DNA of 7,522 nucleotides from RGIG5057 sp036653755 (lineage in GTDB: Bacteria; Bacillota; Clostridia; TANB77; CAG-465): the NCBI GenBank assembly GCA_036653755.1, contig JAVVTJ010000049.1, positions 1 through 7,522 of the forward strand, in the 5' to 3' direction. This document shows positions 1 through 6,774 of the stretch, piece after piece (positions within the stretch are counted from its first letter, which is position 1; each line of letters starts with the position of its first letter). The notes below the pieces were generated by a model, which was not told where the DNA came from, did no database searches, and saw only the letters and a list, made by a program, of their open reading frames with translations. Made by a program: the position numbers and the translations under genes.

Positions 1-522
1 AAAAAAATGTAAAGTTAAATAACTTAGAAAATGAAATAATATGCTTAAAAGAAAATATATTAAATATATCTAGTATACGCAGCAAAATAGAAGAAATAAC
101 AAAAAAAAATACAGTAAATGTTATAACTGTAAATCCACCATATAAACCAAAGGGTAGTGGAGTTATAAATGAAAATAAAATAAAATATATTGCAAGACAT
201 GAAGAAATGTGTAGTTTAGAAGATATATTTAAAGTATCTAGTAATTTACTTGAAAGCAAGCGGAAAGCTATATTTAGTACATAAACCAGAACGAATAGTA
301 GATTTATTAAGTATTGCAAGAAAATATAATTTAGAAGCTAAAAAAATAAGATATGTATATCCAAAAGTTGATATAAAGCCAAGTATAGTACTAATTGAAT
401 ATTCAAAAAATGGAGGAAATGAAACATTAATGCTTCCGCCACTTATTGAATATGATGAAAATGGTAATTTACTAGATGAAATATATAAAATATACGGATT
501 GGAGAAAAAAATTGGAAGATAA
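1..522 (+). pseudogene. trmN6: tRNA1(Val) adenine-37 N6-methyltransferase, 3' part, frameshifted
   Basis: This SAM-dependent methyltransferase family (TrmN6/YabB/YfiC) methylates N6 of A37 in tRNA-Val. The 5' end lies outside the window. One frame is open from base 3, with the catalytic NPPY motif at 132-143 followed by IARHEEMCSLEDIFKVSSNLL, and ends at a TAA at 282-284. The rest of the conserved domain (GKLYLVHKPERIVDLL, then LPPLIEY) continues one frame over from about 250 to the TAA at 520-522. The reading frames join if one base is removed near 249-262, restoring a family-like SNLLKASGKLYLVH. This shows one extra base: a true disabling indel, a sequencing error, or less likely recoding. 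A gene caller could report 250-522 (TTG start) as a separate 90-residue protein, but that is only the C-terminal piece. The gene overlaps rsmI by 11 nt, the same order as yabB-yabC type clusters in Firmicutes. Confidence 0.75.
501..504 (+). promoter_or_regulatory. Ribosome binding site deciding the rsmI start
   Basis: GGAG lies 7 nt before TTG at 512. No comparable site precedes the in-frame ATG at 476, so this favours the TTG start. The site lies inside the end of trmN6, which suggests translational coupling. Confidence 0.7.
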
Positions 523-1360
523 AGGAATATTGTACATAGTAGGTACACCAATAGGAAATTTAAAAGATATAACACTAAGAGCAATAGAAACATTAGAAAA
601 TGTTGATATAATACTTGCAGAAGATACAAGACAAACAGTAAAACTTCTTAATCATTTTAATATAAAAAAACAAATGATTAGTTATCATAGACATAATGAA
701 GATGAAAAAATAAATCAAGTTGTATCTTTACTTGATTTAGGAAAAAATATAGCATTAGTATCAGATGCAGGTATGCCAATAATATCAGATCCAGGTCAAA
801 GTTTAGTAAAATATCTAACTCAAAATAGTTATAAAATAGAAACAATTCCAGGTGTAACAGCTCTTACAACAGCAATTGTAAAAAGTGGAGTAGATAGTAC
901 TAGATTTATATTTGAAGGTTTTTTATCAATAAATAAAAAACAAAGAAAAGAAAAATTAGAATCAATTGTAAATGAAACTAGAACAATTATATTTTATGAA
1001 GCACCACATAAATTACTTTATACATTAAAAGATTTAAAAATATTTTTAGGCGATAGAAAAGTATGTATAGCAAGAGAATTAACTAAAATTTATGAGGAAT
1101 TTTTATATGATAATTTAAGTAATTTAATAAGTAAAATAGAAGAGAAACCTTTAAAAGGAGAAATAGTTTTAATTGTTGAAGGAAAAAATGAAGATGAATT
1201 AAAACAAGAAAAATTAAATGAAATTGAAAATAAAACAAATATAGAATTAGTAAAAAAGTTAATTAATGAAGGAATAGATAAAAAAGAGGCAATAAAAAAG
1301 GTTGCCAAATTAAAGGATATAAATAAAAACGAAGTATATAAAGATTGTATAGATTTATAG
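512..1360 (+). CDS. rsmI: 16S rRNA (cytidine-1402 2'-O)-methyltransferase
   Basis: RsmI uses SAM to 2'-O-methylate C1402 of 16S rRNA in the decoding centre. With the TTG start the protein has 282 residues, normal for the family. The tetrapyrrole-methylase-like fold is clear: GTPIGNL at about 11-17, AEDTRQT at 36-42, SDAGMPIISDPG at 84-95, IPGVTALTTA around 112-121, FYEAPHK at 161-167, GDRK at 180-183 and ELTK at 189-192. The C-terminal stretch at about 244-277 (IELVKKLINEG, KKEAIKKVAKL) matches the small helical C-terminal domain of the family. I prefer TTG 512 over ATG 476: it has a well-spaced GGAG, and it puts the GTPIGNL motif at the usual distance from the N terminus, while the ATG adds twelve unrelated residues. 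It overlaps trmN6 by 11 nt and is followed by a terminator, so it is the last gene of its operon. Confidence 0.93.
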   Translation: MEDKGILYIVGTPIGNLKDITLRAIETLENVDIILAEDTRQTVKLLNHFNIKKQMISYHRHNEDEKINQVVSLLDLGKNIALVSDAGMPIISDPGQSLVKYLTQNSYKIETIPGVTALTTAIVKSGVDSTRFIFEGFLSINKKQRKEKLESIVNETRTIIFYEAPHKLLYTLKDLKIFLGDRKVCIARELTKIYEEFLYDNLSNLISKIEEKPLKGEIVLIVEGKNEDELKQEKLNEIENKTNIELVKKLINEGIDKKEAIKKVAKLKDINKNEVYKDCIDL

Positions 1361-1363
1361 CAC

Positions 1364-1399
1364 TTTAAAAATAACTGTATTATAGCAGTTATTTTTAAA
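1364..1399 (+). terminator. Rho-independent terminator after rsmI
   Basis: There is a perfect 14-bp stem (1364-1377 with 1386-1399) and an 8-nt loop. A five-T run sits in the descending arm. It begins 4 nt after the rsmI stop. The A-rich ascending arm could also give a U-run on the minus strand, so some bidirectional activity is possible. Confidence 0.75.
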
Positions 1400-1413
1400 A
1401 CTAATAAATAGAA

Positions 1414-1445
1414 TATATGACTGTATAATATTTTAAAGTCATATA
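1414..1445. repeat. Inverted repeat in the convergent rsmI/ysxC spacer
   Basis: There are perfect 9-bp arms, TATATGACT and AGTCATATA, around a 14-nt loop. No T-run follows, so it is not a standard terminator. It lies between two good terminators in a 194-nt convergent spacer; the function is unknown and it may be chance or a relic. Confidence 0.4.
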
Positions 1446-1515
1446 CAAAATAAAGCTTTTCGCTACGCTACAAGCTAATTAATTTAAAAAGAAAGTTTAA
1501 CCTATTATACAAATT

Positions 1516-1555
1516 AAAAAATTCCTAGATATAATTTAATATCTAGGAATTTTTT
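1516..1555 (-). terminator. Rho-independent terminator after ysxC
   Basis: There is a perfect 17-bp stem (1516-1532 with 1539-1555) with a 6-nt loop. Read on the minus strand it ends in six U. It touches the last base of the ysxC stop codon. The six T on the plus strand make it a plausible two-way terminator that also blocks read-through from rsmI. Confidence 0.85.
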
Positions 1556-2133
1556 TAATCTATATTTACTAATTCTCTTATTTTACTTTCTACTAAATCT
1601 AAGTTCAATTTATTCTCGGTAGAAAAAGGAATAATTTCTTCCTTTGCAAATAATGTTTTAGTAATATTCATTACATATTTATCTATTTTTGTTTTAGCAA
1701 GTTTATCAGCTTTATTTGCAATTATTGTAAAAGGTATATGAAATGTAAGTAAATATTCATACATTAATTTATCATTAGTTGTAGCATCATGGCGAATATC
1801 AACTAGAAAAAATATATGTGTTATCATATTAGTACTTAAATAGCTATCAATAAGTTTACTTGTATTATCTTTTTCTGATTTTGACATTGTTGAATATCCA
1901 TATCCAGGAAGATCTACAATATAGTAATTATCATCTACATTATAATAATTCAAACATTTGGTTTTACCAGGTGTATTACCAACTTTTGCTAAACGTTTTT
2001 GATTACATATGGTATTTATAAAAGAAGATTTACCAACATTTGATTTACCAACTAAAACAATTTGTTTCTTATCTGTAATTATTAGTTTATCTTCTGAAAA
2101 CACTGATGTTTCAAAATTTACATTATTTAGCAT
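1555..2133 (-). CDS. ysxC: Ribosome biogenesis GTPase YsxC/EngB
   Basis: YsxC (YihA/EngB) is a small TRAFAC-class GTPase needed for late 50S subunit assembly and is usually essential in Firmicutes. At 192 residues it has normal length. The G motifs are all present: G1 P-loop GKSNVGKS at 29-36, G2 region GNTPGKT at 52-58, G3 DLPG at 74-77 followed by the family-typical YGYS, G4 NKAD at 140-143 and a G5-like FST at 170-172. The ATG start is 2 nt after the serS stop, and the AAAGG that can serve as its ribosome site lies in the last serS codons, so the pair should be co-transcribed and coupled. In many Firmicutes this gene instead follows lon or clpX. It is closed by a strong hairpin at its stop codon. 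Confidence 0.95.
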   Translation of the reverse strand: MLNNVNFETSVFSEDKLIITDKKQIVLVGKSNVGKSSFINTICNQKRLAKVGNTPGKTKCLNYYNVDDNYYIVDLPGYGYSTMSKSEKDNTSKLIDSYLSTNMITHIFFLVDIRHDATTNDKLMYEYLLTFHIPFTIIANKADKLAKTKIDKYVMNITKTLFAKEEIIPFSTENKLNLDLVESKIRELVNID

Positions 2134-2135
2134 AA

Positions 2136-3410
2136 TTACTGTTTCCTTTCAATTTTTGTTTTACCCATATATGGAACTAGTACATCAGGAATAGTAATAG
2201 ATCCATCTTCATTTTGATATAATTCTAAAAGAGGAATCAAAATTCTAGGAGAAGCTATTGCAGTATTATTTAAAGTATAACAATATTTTAAATTTCCATC
2301 TTTATCTTTGTATTTTATATTACTTCTTCTTGCTTGAAAATCGTTAAATGATGAACAAGAATGTGTTTCGCTATATTTACCTCTACTAGGCATCCAAGCT
2401 TCAATATCATGTTTTCTAACTTGACCATTACCCATATCACCAGTACATACTTTAACAACTCTATATGGAATTTTTAAATCTTGAAGTATTTCTTCTGCAT
2501 TATTAAGTAGAAAATCATGTAATTTATATTGAATATCATAATCTGCTTCACAAAGTATTACTTGTTCAATTTTTGTAAATTGATGAACTCTATACAAACC
2601 TCTTGTGTCTTTTCCATAAGTACCAGCTTCTCTTCTAAAACAATTAGACAAACCACAATACATTTTAGGAAGTACATTTTCAGATTCAAAAGTTTCTCCA
2701 CTATGGTATGAAACAAGTGATACCTCAGAAGTACCAACTAAATATAAATTGTCTTCAGTAATTGTATAAGTTTGTTCTCTTCCACCTGGAAAATAACTCG
2801 TACCATACATAGCTTCTTCTTTAACCATAAGAGGTACAGCCATAGGTGTAAATCCTTTACTAATTAATTTATCTATAACATATCTTGATAATGCCATTTC
2901 TAAAATAAGACCATCATTTTTTAAATAATATGATCTAGAACCTGCAATTTTAACTCCTCTTGGAATATCAACTAAATCTAATTCTTCTGATAAAGTAACA
3001 TGATCTTTAAGCTCAAAATTAAAAGTAGGTACAACTCCAACTCTTTTTATTTCAACATTATCTTCATCTGTTTTACCAATAGGAACTTCATCAAAAGGAA
3101 CAGAAGGAACTAAATACATAAGTGTAGTATATTCTTCTTTTAAAGGGAATATCTCACTTTCTAATGTAGTTATTTTTTCTTTTAAACTTCTAACATATTC
3201 AACAGCTTTTTGTTTTTCATTTGCATCTAAATTAGGTATCTTAGAAGATAAAATATTTCTTTCTTCTTTCATAACATCCAATTTTTGATTAATTGTTACA
3301 ATAGATTCATCTAATGCTAATAATCTATCAATATCAACTTTTACAAGTTTATCTATTGCAGCTTTTTTTACTTTATCACTATTTTCTCTAATATATTTAA
3401 TATCTAACAT
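2136..3410 (-). CDS. serS: Serine--tRNA ligase
   Basis: Seryl-tRNA synthetase charges tRNA-Ser with serine (ATP to AMP and PPi) in the cytoplasm. The protein has 424 residues, typical of the bacterial enzyme. Residues about 25-105 form the heptad-rich antiparallel coiled-coil arm that grips the tRNA-Ser long variable arm. The catalytic class II core follows: a TSE at 227-229 in the place of the serine-binding TxE, motif 2 with CFRREAG at 257-263, and motif 3 ending in the ATP-binding Arg at 389. The motif 2 loop (YGKDTRGLYRVHQF) and the motif 3 segment (LNNTAIASPR) differ from the common bacterial forms I recall (AGRDTRGLIRQHQF and NGSGLAVGR), so it may belong to a divergent SerRS clade. Start choice: ATG with AGGAG 9 nt upstream. 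It is the first gene of the serS-ysxC operon, and the roughly 23-nt leader leaves no room for a T-box. Confidence 0.95.
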   Translation of the reverse strand: MLDIKYIRENSDKVKKAAIDKLVKVDIDRLLALDESIVTINQKLDVMKEERNILSSKIPNLDANEKQKAVEYVRSLKEKITTLESEIFPLKEEYTTLMYLVPSVPFDEVPIGKTDEDNVEIKRVGVVPTFNFELKDHVTLSEELDLVDIPRGVKIAGSRSYYLKNDGLILEMALSRYVIDKLISKGFTPMAVPLMVKEEAMYGTSYFPGGREQTYTITEDNLYLVGTSEVSLVSYHSGETFESENVLPKMYCGLSNCFRREAGTYGKDTRGLYRVHQFTKIEQVILCEADYDIQYKLHDFLLNNAEEILQDLKIPYRVVKVCTGDMGNGQVRKHDIEAWMPSRGKYSETHSCSSFNDFQARRSNIKYKDKDGNLKYCYTLNNTAIASPRILIPLLELYQNEDGSITIPDVLVPYMGKTKIERKQ

Positions 3411-3439
3411 AATCTATCACTCCTTAAAATATAATATCT

Positions 3440-3468
3440 ATTATATATTATATATAGCTATTTTTCAA
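3440..3468 (-). promoter_or_regulatory. Sigma-A promoter for serS-ysxC
   Basis: On the minus strand the -35 is TTGAAA (3468-3463), the spacer is 17 nt and the -10 is TATAAT (3445-3440). Transcription should start near 3433, giving a leader of about 23 nt with an AGGAG site. Confidence 0.75.
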
Positions 3469-3722
3469 GTATCAATACAAAAATAGTATTAAACAACGTG
3501 TATTTTACTATTTAATATTGAAATTTGTTTTAAAGTATAGTATATTAAATAAAAAAAAGTTATGTATATAAATTTATAATCTACAGTTTTTTTAGAATAA
3601 CAACTATTTATGTATGTATGTAGTAAAGCAATATTTATTGGTAATGAAATCAAATAATTGCCTCTTTATTACAAATGAATATACTTTATAAATATTTTTT
3701 ATGTAAAATTTATACATAATCC
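3469..3722. other. AT-rich divergent spacer without a recognised gene
   Basis: Together with the two promoters this makes a 384-nt gap between the divergent starts of serS and rpmE. I see no open frame with a ribosome site, no RNA family signature and no T-box. What can be seen is a short tandem TATG run (3609-3622), a weak stem GGTAAT/ATTGCC (3640-3662, one G-U pair) and a TTATGTA/TACATAA inverted repeat just before the rpmE promoter. Confidence 0.6.
3699..3719. repeat. Inverted repeat upstream of the rpmE -35
   Basis: The arms TTATGTA and TACATAA (7 bp) enclose a 7-nt centre and end 3 nt before the -35 element. The position fits an activator or upstream regulator site, but in DNA this AT-rich a chance match is quite possible. 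Confidence 0.3.
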
Positions 3723-3751
3723 TTGCATTATATGAAAAAATATGTTAAAAT
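3723..3751 (+). promoter_or_regulatory. Sigma-A promoter for rpmE
   Basis: The -35 is TTGCAT (3723-3728), the spacer 17 nt and the -10 TAAAAT (3746-3751), preceded by an extended TGT. Transcription should start near 3758, about 37 nt before the start codon. Confidence 0.75.
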
Positions 3752-3780
3752 ATATTAGTAATTTAAAAAAACTAAATATA

Positions 3781-3786
3781 GGAAGG
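3781..3786 (+). promoter_or_regulatory. Ribosome binding site deciding the rpmE start
   Basis: GGAAGG lies 8 nt before ATG 3795. The in-frame GTG at 3786 overlaps this site and so cannot be the start. Confidence 0.75.
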
Positions 3787-3794
3787 TGAATTTA

Positions 3795-3995
3795 ATGAAA
3801 ACAGAAATACAACCAAAATACGTAAAAGCAGAAATCAAATGTGCTTGTGGTAACGTAATAGAAACAGGTTCTACAAAAGAATCAATGAAAGTTGATACAT
3901 GTAGCAATTGTCATCCATTTTTTACAGGTCAAAAACAATCAATATCTAATCAAGGTAGAGCTGCAAAATTTATTGAAAAATACAACAAAAAATAA
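3795..3995 (+). CDS. rpmE: 50S ribosomal protein L31, zinc-binding type
   Basis: L31 (bL31) sits at the central protuberance of the large subunit and contributes to the bridge with the 30S head. The protein has 66 residues, the normal size for type A. It carries the complete Zn ribbon: Cys16 and Cys18 in the CAC element and Cys36 and Cys39 in CSNCHPF, so it is the zinc-containing (C+) form rather than the zinc-independent paralogue made under zinc starvation. The conserved HPFFTGQ element at about 40-46 and a basic C terminus (FIEKYNKK) also fit. Its own promoter and terminator make it a mostly separate transcript, although the order rpmE, DUF1385, prmC is a familiar clostridial arrangement. 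Confidence 0.96.
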   Translation: MKTEIQPKYVKAEIKCACGNVIETGSTKESMKVDTCSNCHPFFTGQKQSISNQGRAAKFIEKYNKK

Positions 3996-4005
3996 TATAA
4001 GTTAT

Positions 4006-4034
4006 AAAGAGTGCAATTTAGCATTCTTTTTTTT
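4006..4034 (+). terminator. Rho-independent terminator after rpmE
   Basis: A 9-bp stem (4006-4014 with 4021-4029, one G-U pair) and a 6-nt loop are followed by a continuing run of T. It starts 10 nt after the rpmE stop. Confidence 0.8.
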
Positions 4035-4053
4035 AGCTTTTTATAAAATCATA

Positions 4054-4082
4054 TTGTATAATTTAGGTAATTATGATAAAAT
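4054..4082 (+). promoter_or_regulatory. Sigma-A promoter for the DUF1385-prmC/whiA operon
   Basis: The -35 is TTGTAT (4054-4059), the spacer 17 nt and the -10 TAAAAT (4077-4082), preceded by an extended TGA. It sits just after the rpmE terminator and gives a leader of roughly 20 nt. Confidence 0.65.
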
Positions 4083-4109
4083 ATATTATATATAAAAAGG
4101 AGAATTTAG

Positions 4110-5885
4110 TTGAAACAAAATAACAATAAAGATTTACCACTTAAAATAGGTGGTATGGCAACTTTTAGAGGAGTATTACTTAAAGATAAAAATAAACAAG
4201 TAGTAACAAGTGATATACAAGGCACTATTGTAACTGATATAATAATAAATGACAATAAAAATTCAAAAATATATAATATCATATCCGCAGTGCCAATATT
4301 AAGAGGAATAGTAGGGATATATACTTCAATAAAATGTGGTATACCATATATAGTAGAATCTGCTGAAAATATTGTAAATGATATTATAAAAAAAGATGAA
4401 GAAAAAATGCTTAAAATAAATAAATTTGAAATACTAATTTCTTTTATAATATCAGCTGTGTTATTTTCAGTAATATGGATAACCCTTCCAATGCTTGTAT
4501 CATTACTTTTACCCTATGCAAAGTATAGATGCATAATTCAAGTATTACTAAAGGCAGTAATATTTTTACTTTATATAGGAACATTTAAAAGAATACCGTA
4601 TTTAAGTAAATTATTTGAATATCATGGAGCAGAGCATACTGCTGTAAATTACTATGAAGATAATATTAATGAAGTAAAAAACATAAAAAGTATATTAGAT
4701 GTTAATATTAAAAAAGTAGCAACTTATTCTAAAATTCATAGAAGATGTGGTTCAAACTATATAATGTATGTAATGTATATATCTTTAATGCTTACATGTT
4801 TTATACCGTCAAATAATATATTGTTAAAGATAATAATAGAAATTTTAACATTTCCATTATTACTAGGTATAGCCTATGAAATATTAAATATATTTTCATT
4901 ATTACCTAAAAAACTAGAATTTATATTAAAACCATTTACATATGTACAAAATATAACAACTAAAAAGCCATCTGAAGATAAATTAAAAATTGCAATAGTA
5001 TCACTTCTTGAAATAACAACAAAACATATTTCATTAGATGATTATATAAAAAGTTATATTGAAAAATATCTAAATGATATAGAAGTAAACTTAAATGATA
5101 TATTAAGGCTTGTAGCATTTCTTTTAGAAACTGATAAAAATTTGTTATATGTTAATATAAAAGATACATATTTAGATATACCAATACAAATTAAAATAAA
5201 AGATATATTAGATAGATATTACATAAATAAAGAACCTCTGCAATATATTTTACAAGTTCAAGACTTTTATAATGAGTCATATATAGTAAACAGCTCTGTC
5301 CTTATACCAAGAGTAGATAGCGAAATACTAGTTGAAACTGCGATAAAATATATTGATAAAAATAGCTTTAAACAGTGTATAGATATGTGTACAGGAAGTG
5401 GAGCTATTGGTATATCAACAGCTAAAAATAGTAACATTGATTATATGATTCTTGTAGATATATCAGAAAAAGCATTAGAAATTGCTAGTAAAAATATTAT
5501 AAAAAATGATATAGAAAACAAATGTAGTATTTTACATTCTAATTTATTTGAAAATATAGATAATACAATAAAGTATGATTTAATTTTATCAAATCCTCCA
5601 TATATTAAATCAGATGAATTGATTAATTTAAGTAATTATGTATTAAAAGAACCAATGCTTGCTTTAAATGGAGGAAAGTCTGGGTTAGATATATATTGTA
5701 ATATATTTAAAGAAGCAAGTAGTGTATTAAAAGATAATGGATATATTATATTAGAAATAGGTTTTAATCAAAAAGATGATATAATTAATATAATAGATCA
5801 GTATGCTGAATATGAATATATAGAATGTATAAAAGATTTAGCATTAAAAGATAGGGTGATTGTATGTCGTTTTCATCAGATATAA
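4110..5885 (+). CDS. prmC: Fusion of DUF1385/YqhQ membrane protein and PrmC release-factor glutamine methyltransferase
   Basis: Both halves look complete in one 591-residue frame. Residues 1-300 are DUF1385 (YqhQ): GGMATFRGVLL at 14-24, hydrophobic segments near 107-135, 141-158, 217-232 and 237-262, the family motifs HGAEHT at 172-177 and HRRCGS at 210-215, and the QNITTKKP tail at 280-287. YqhQ's role is not established to my knowledge. Residues about 305-591 are PrmC, which uses SAM to N5-methylate the glutamine of the GGQ motif in release factors: helical N-terminal domain, LIPRVDSE at 398-405, SAM loop DMCTGSGAIG at 425-434, an acidic residue at Asp450, and catalytic NPPY at 495-498. The TTG start has AGGAG 7 nt upstream. 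The fusion would tether the methyltransferase to the inner face of the membrane. Neighbours are rpmE before and whiA overlapping after; prfA, the usual partner, is absent. Confidence 0.93.
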   Translation: MKQNNNKDLPLKIGGMATFRGVLLKDKNKQVVTSDIQGTIVTDIIINDNKNSKIYNIISAVPILRGIVGIYTSIKCGIPYIVESAENIVNDIIKKDEEKMLKINKFEILISFIISAVLFSVIWITLPMLVSLLLPYAKYRCIIQVLLKAVIFLLYIGTFKRIPYLSKLFEYHGAEHTAVNYYEDNINEVKNIKSILDVNIKKVATYSKIHRRCGSNYIMYVMYISLMLTCFIPSNNILLKIIIEILTFPLLLGIAYEILNIFSLLPKKLEFILKPFTYVQNITTKKPSEDKLKIAIVSLLEITTKHISLDDYIKSYIEKYLNDIEVNLNDILRLVAFLLETDKNLLYVNIKDTYLDIPIQIKIKDILDRYYINKEPLQYILQVQDFYNESYIVNSSVLIPRVDSEILVETAIKYIDKNSFKQCIDMCTGSGAIGISTAKNSNIDYMILVDISEKALEIASKNIIKNDIENKCSILHSNLFENIDNTIKYDLILSNPPYIKSDELINLSNYVLKEPMLALNGGKSGLDIYCNIFKEASSVLKDNGYIILEIGFNQKDDIINIIDQYAEYEYIECIKDLALKDRVIVCRFHQI

Positions 5886-6598
5886 AAGCAGAATTATTAA
5901 TTAAAATAGATAATCTTCATAAAGAATGTTGCAAAAAAGCTGAAACATTTGGCGAATATATTACAGAAGAAAATGTAAAATCAAATATTGATAATAAATA
6001 TGATATCTATTTTGATATTTCTAAACTAAATGAATGTTGTATACGTGCAATACTTATGGGAAGCTTTTTAAACAGTGGTTATATTACTAATCCTAATGTA
6101 GATTATCATTTAGAAATATTATTTAAAAATAAAGCATTAGCTGAATATTTAATAAATTTATTATCAGTATTAGATTTTTCTCCTAAATTATTAAAAAGAA
6201 AAATAGGTAAATCTTTTATTTATGTTATATATATTAAAGAGGCAGAGCAAATATCTATATTTTTATCTTTAATAGCAGTAGATAAATTTGTGCTTGAATT
6301 TGAAGAAATACGAGTAGAAAAAGATGTTAAAAACAATATAAATAGAAATATAAATTGCGAAACTGCGAATTTATCTAAAACAATAAAAGCTGCAGTTTCT
6401 CAACTTGATGCTATTAATAAAATTAAATTAAATGGAACATATAAAAATTTAAATGATAAATTAAAAGAAGTTGCCTCTTTAAGAGAAACTTATAAAGAGG
6501 AAACTTTAGAATATTTATCAAAAATTATAAAAATAAGTAAATCTGGACTTAAACATAGACTAGATAAAATAATTCAAATAGCTAATGATATTAAATAA
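5864..6598 (+). CDS. whiA: WhiA-family DNA-binding protein, short form
   Basis: WhiA is a sporulation regulator in Streptomyces and a cell division/chromosome segregation factor in Bacillus. It pairs a LAGLIDADG-like domain that lacks endonuclease activity with a C-terminal helix-turn-helix. Here the start (MSFSSDIKAELL, then a CC pair at 22-23), the YHLEI region at 81-85, YIKEAEQI at 123-130, the NCETANLSKT signature at 164-173 and the KSGLKHRL recognition-helix region at 226-233 are all recognisable. The protein has 244 residues against about 310-330 for the family. The loss lies between roughly residues 30 and 58, where the first LAGLIDADG-like repeat should be; nothing suggests a frameshift there. 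AGGGTG lies 5 nt before the ATG. It overlaps the PrmC frame by 22 nt, so it is very likely coupled. No hairpin terminator follows clearly. Confidence 0.88.
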   Translation: MSFSSDIKAELLIKIDNLHKECCKKAETFGEYITEENVKSNIDNKYDIYFDISKLNECCIRAILMGSFLNSGYITNPNVDYHLEILFKNKALAEYLINLLSVLDFSPKLLKRKIGKSFIYVIYIKEAEQISIFLSLIAVDKFVLEFEEIRVEKDVKNNINRNINCETANLSKTIKAAVSQLDAINKIKLNGTYKNLNDKLKEVASLRETYKEETLEYLSKIIKISKSGLKHRLDKIIQIANDIK

Positions 6599-6634
6599 AA
6601 AATTGAATAATAATCACTAATTTACGTATATATG

Positions 6635-6663
6635 TTGACTTAGTTTACATAATATGATATAAT
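6635..6663 (+). promoter_or_regulatory. Sigma-A promoter for the 6788 gene
   Basis: The -35 is TTGACT (6635-6640), the spacer 17 nt and the -10 TATAAT (6658-6663) with an extended TGA. It is the closest to consensus in the window. Transcription would start near 6670, leaving a leader of about 118 nt, longer than the other leaders here. Confidence 0.8.
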
Positions 6664-6774
6664 ATATGTATATATTATTTTAGTGGGTGTGATAATTATT
6701 TGCAACTTAACTATATATGCAATTTGTATATATAAATCTTAAATCAAATCTTTATTACATTACAACAAAAAAAT

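Noticed and set aside
249..284. Programmed +1 frameshift in trmN6
   Set aside because: There is no stop codon at the slip point, no upstream Shine-Dalgarno-like stimulator and no family precedent that I know; an indel or sequencing error is simpler.
476..511. Upstream ATG start for rsmI
   Set aside because: It has no ribosome site and adds twelve unrelated residues before the conserved N terminus; TTG 512 has a well-spaced GGAG.
246..629. Minus-strand open frame of 127 codons
   Set aside because: It lies opposite trmN6 and rsmI, reads as low-complexity Leu/Ile/Tyr/Phe-rich sequence and is an antisense shadow.
2009..2711. Plus-strand frames of about 60 codons opposite ysxC and serS
   Set aside because: They are antisense shadows of two well-supported genes, with no ribosome sites or recognisable product.
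3411..3722. T-box riboswitch upstream of serS
   Set aside because: The promoter at 3468-3440 leaves a leader of only about 23 nt, and the minus strand shows no T-box core (GGTGGNACCGCG-like) or terminator-antiterminator pair.
3892..4095. Plus-strand open frame overlapping rpmE and its terminator
   Set aside because: It is an out-of-frame shadow with no ribosome site that reads through the terminator hairpin.
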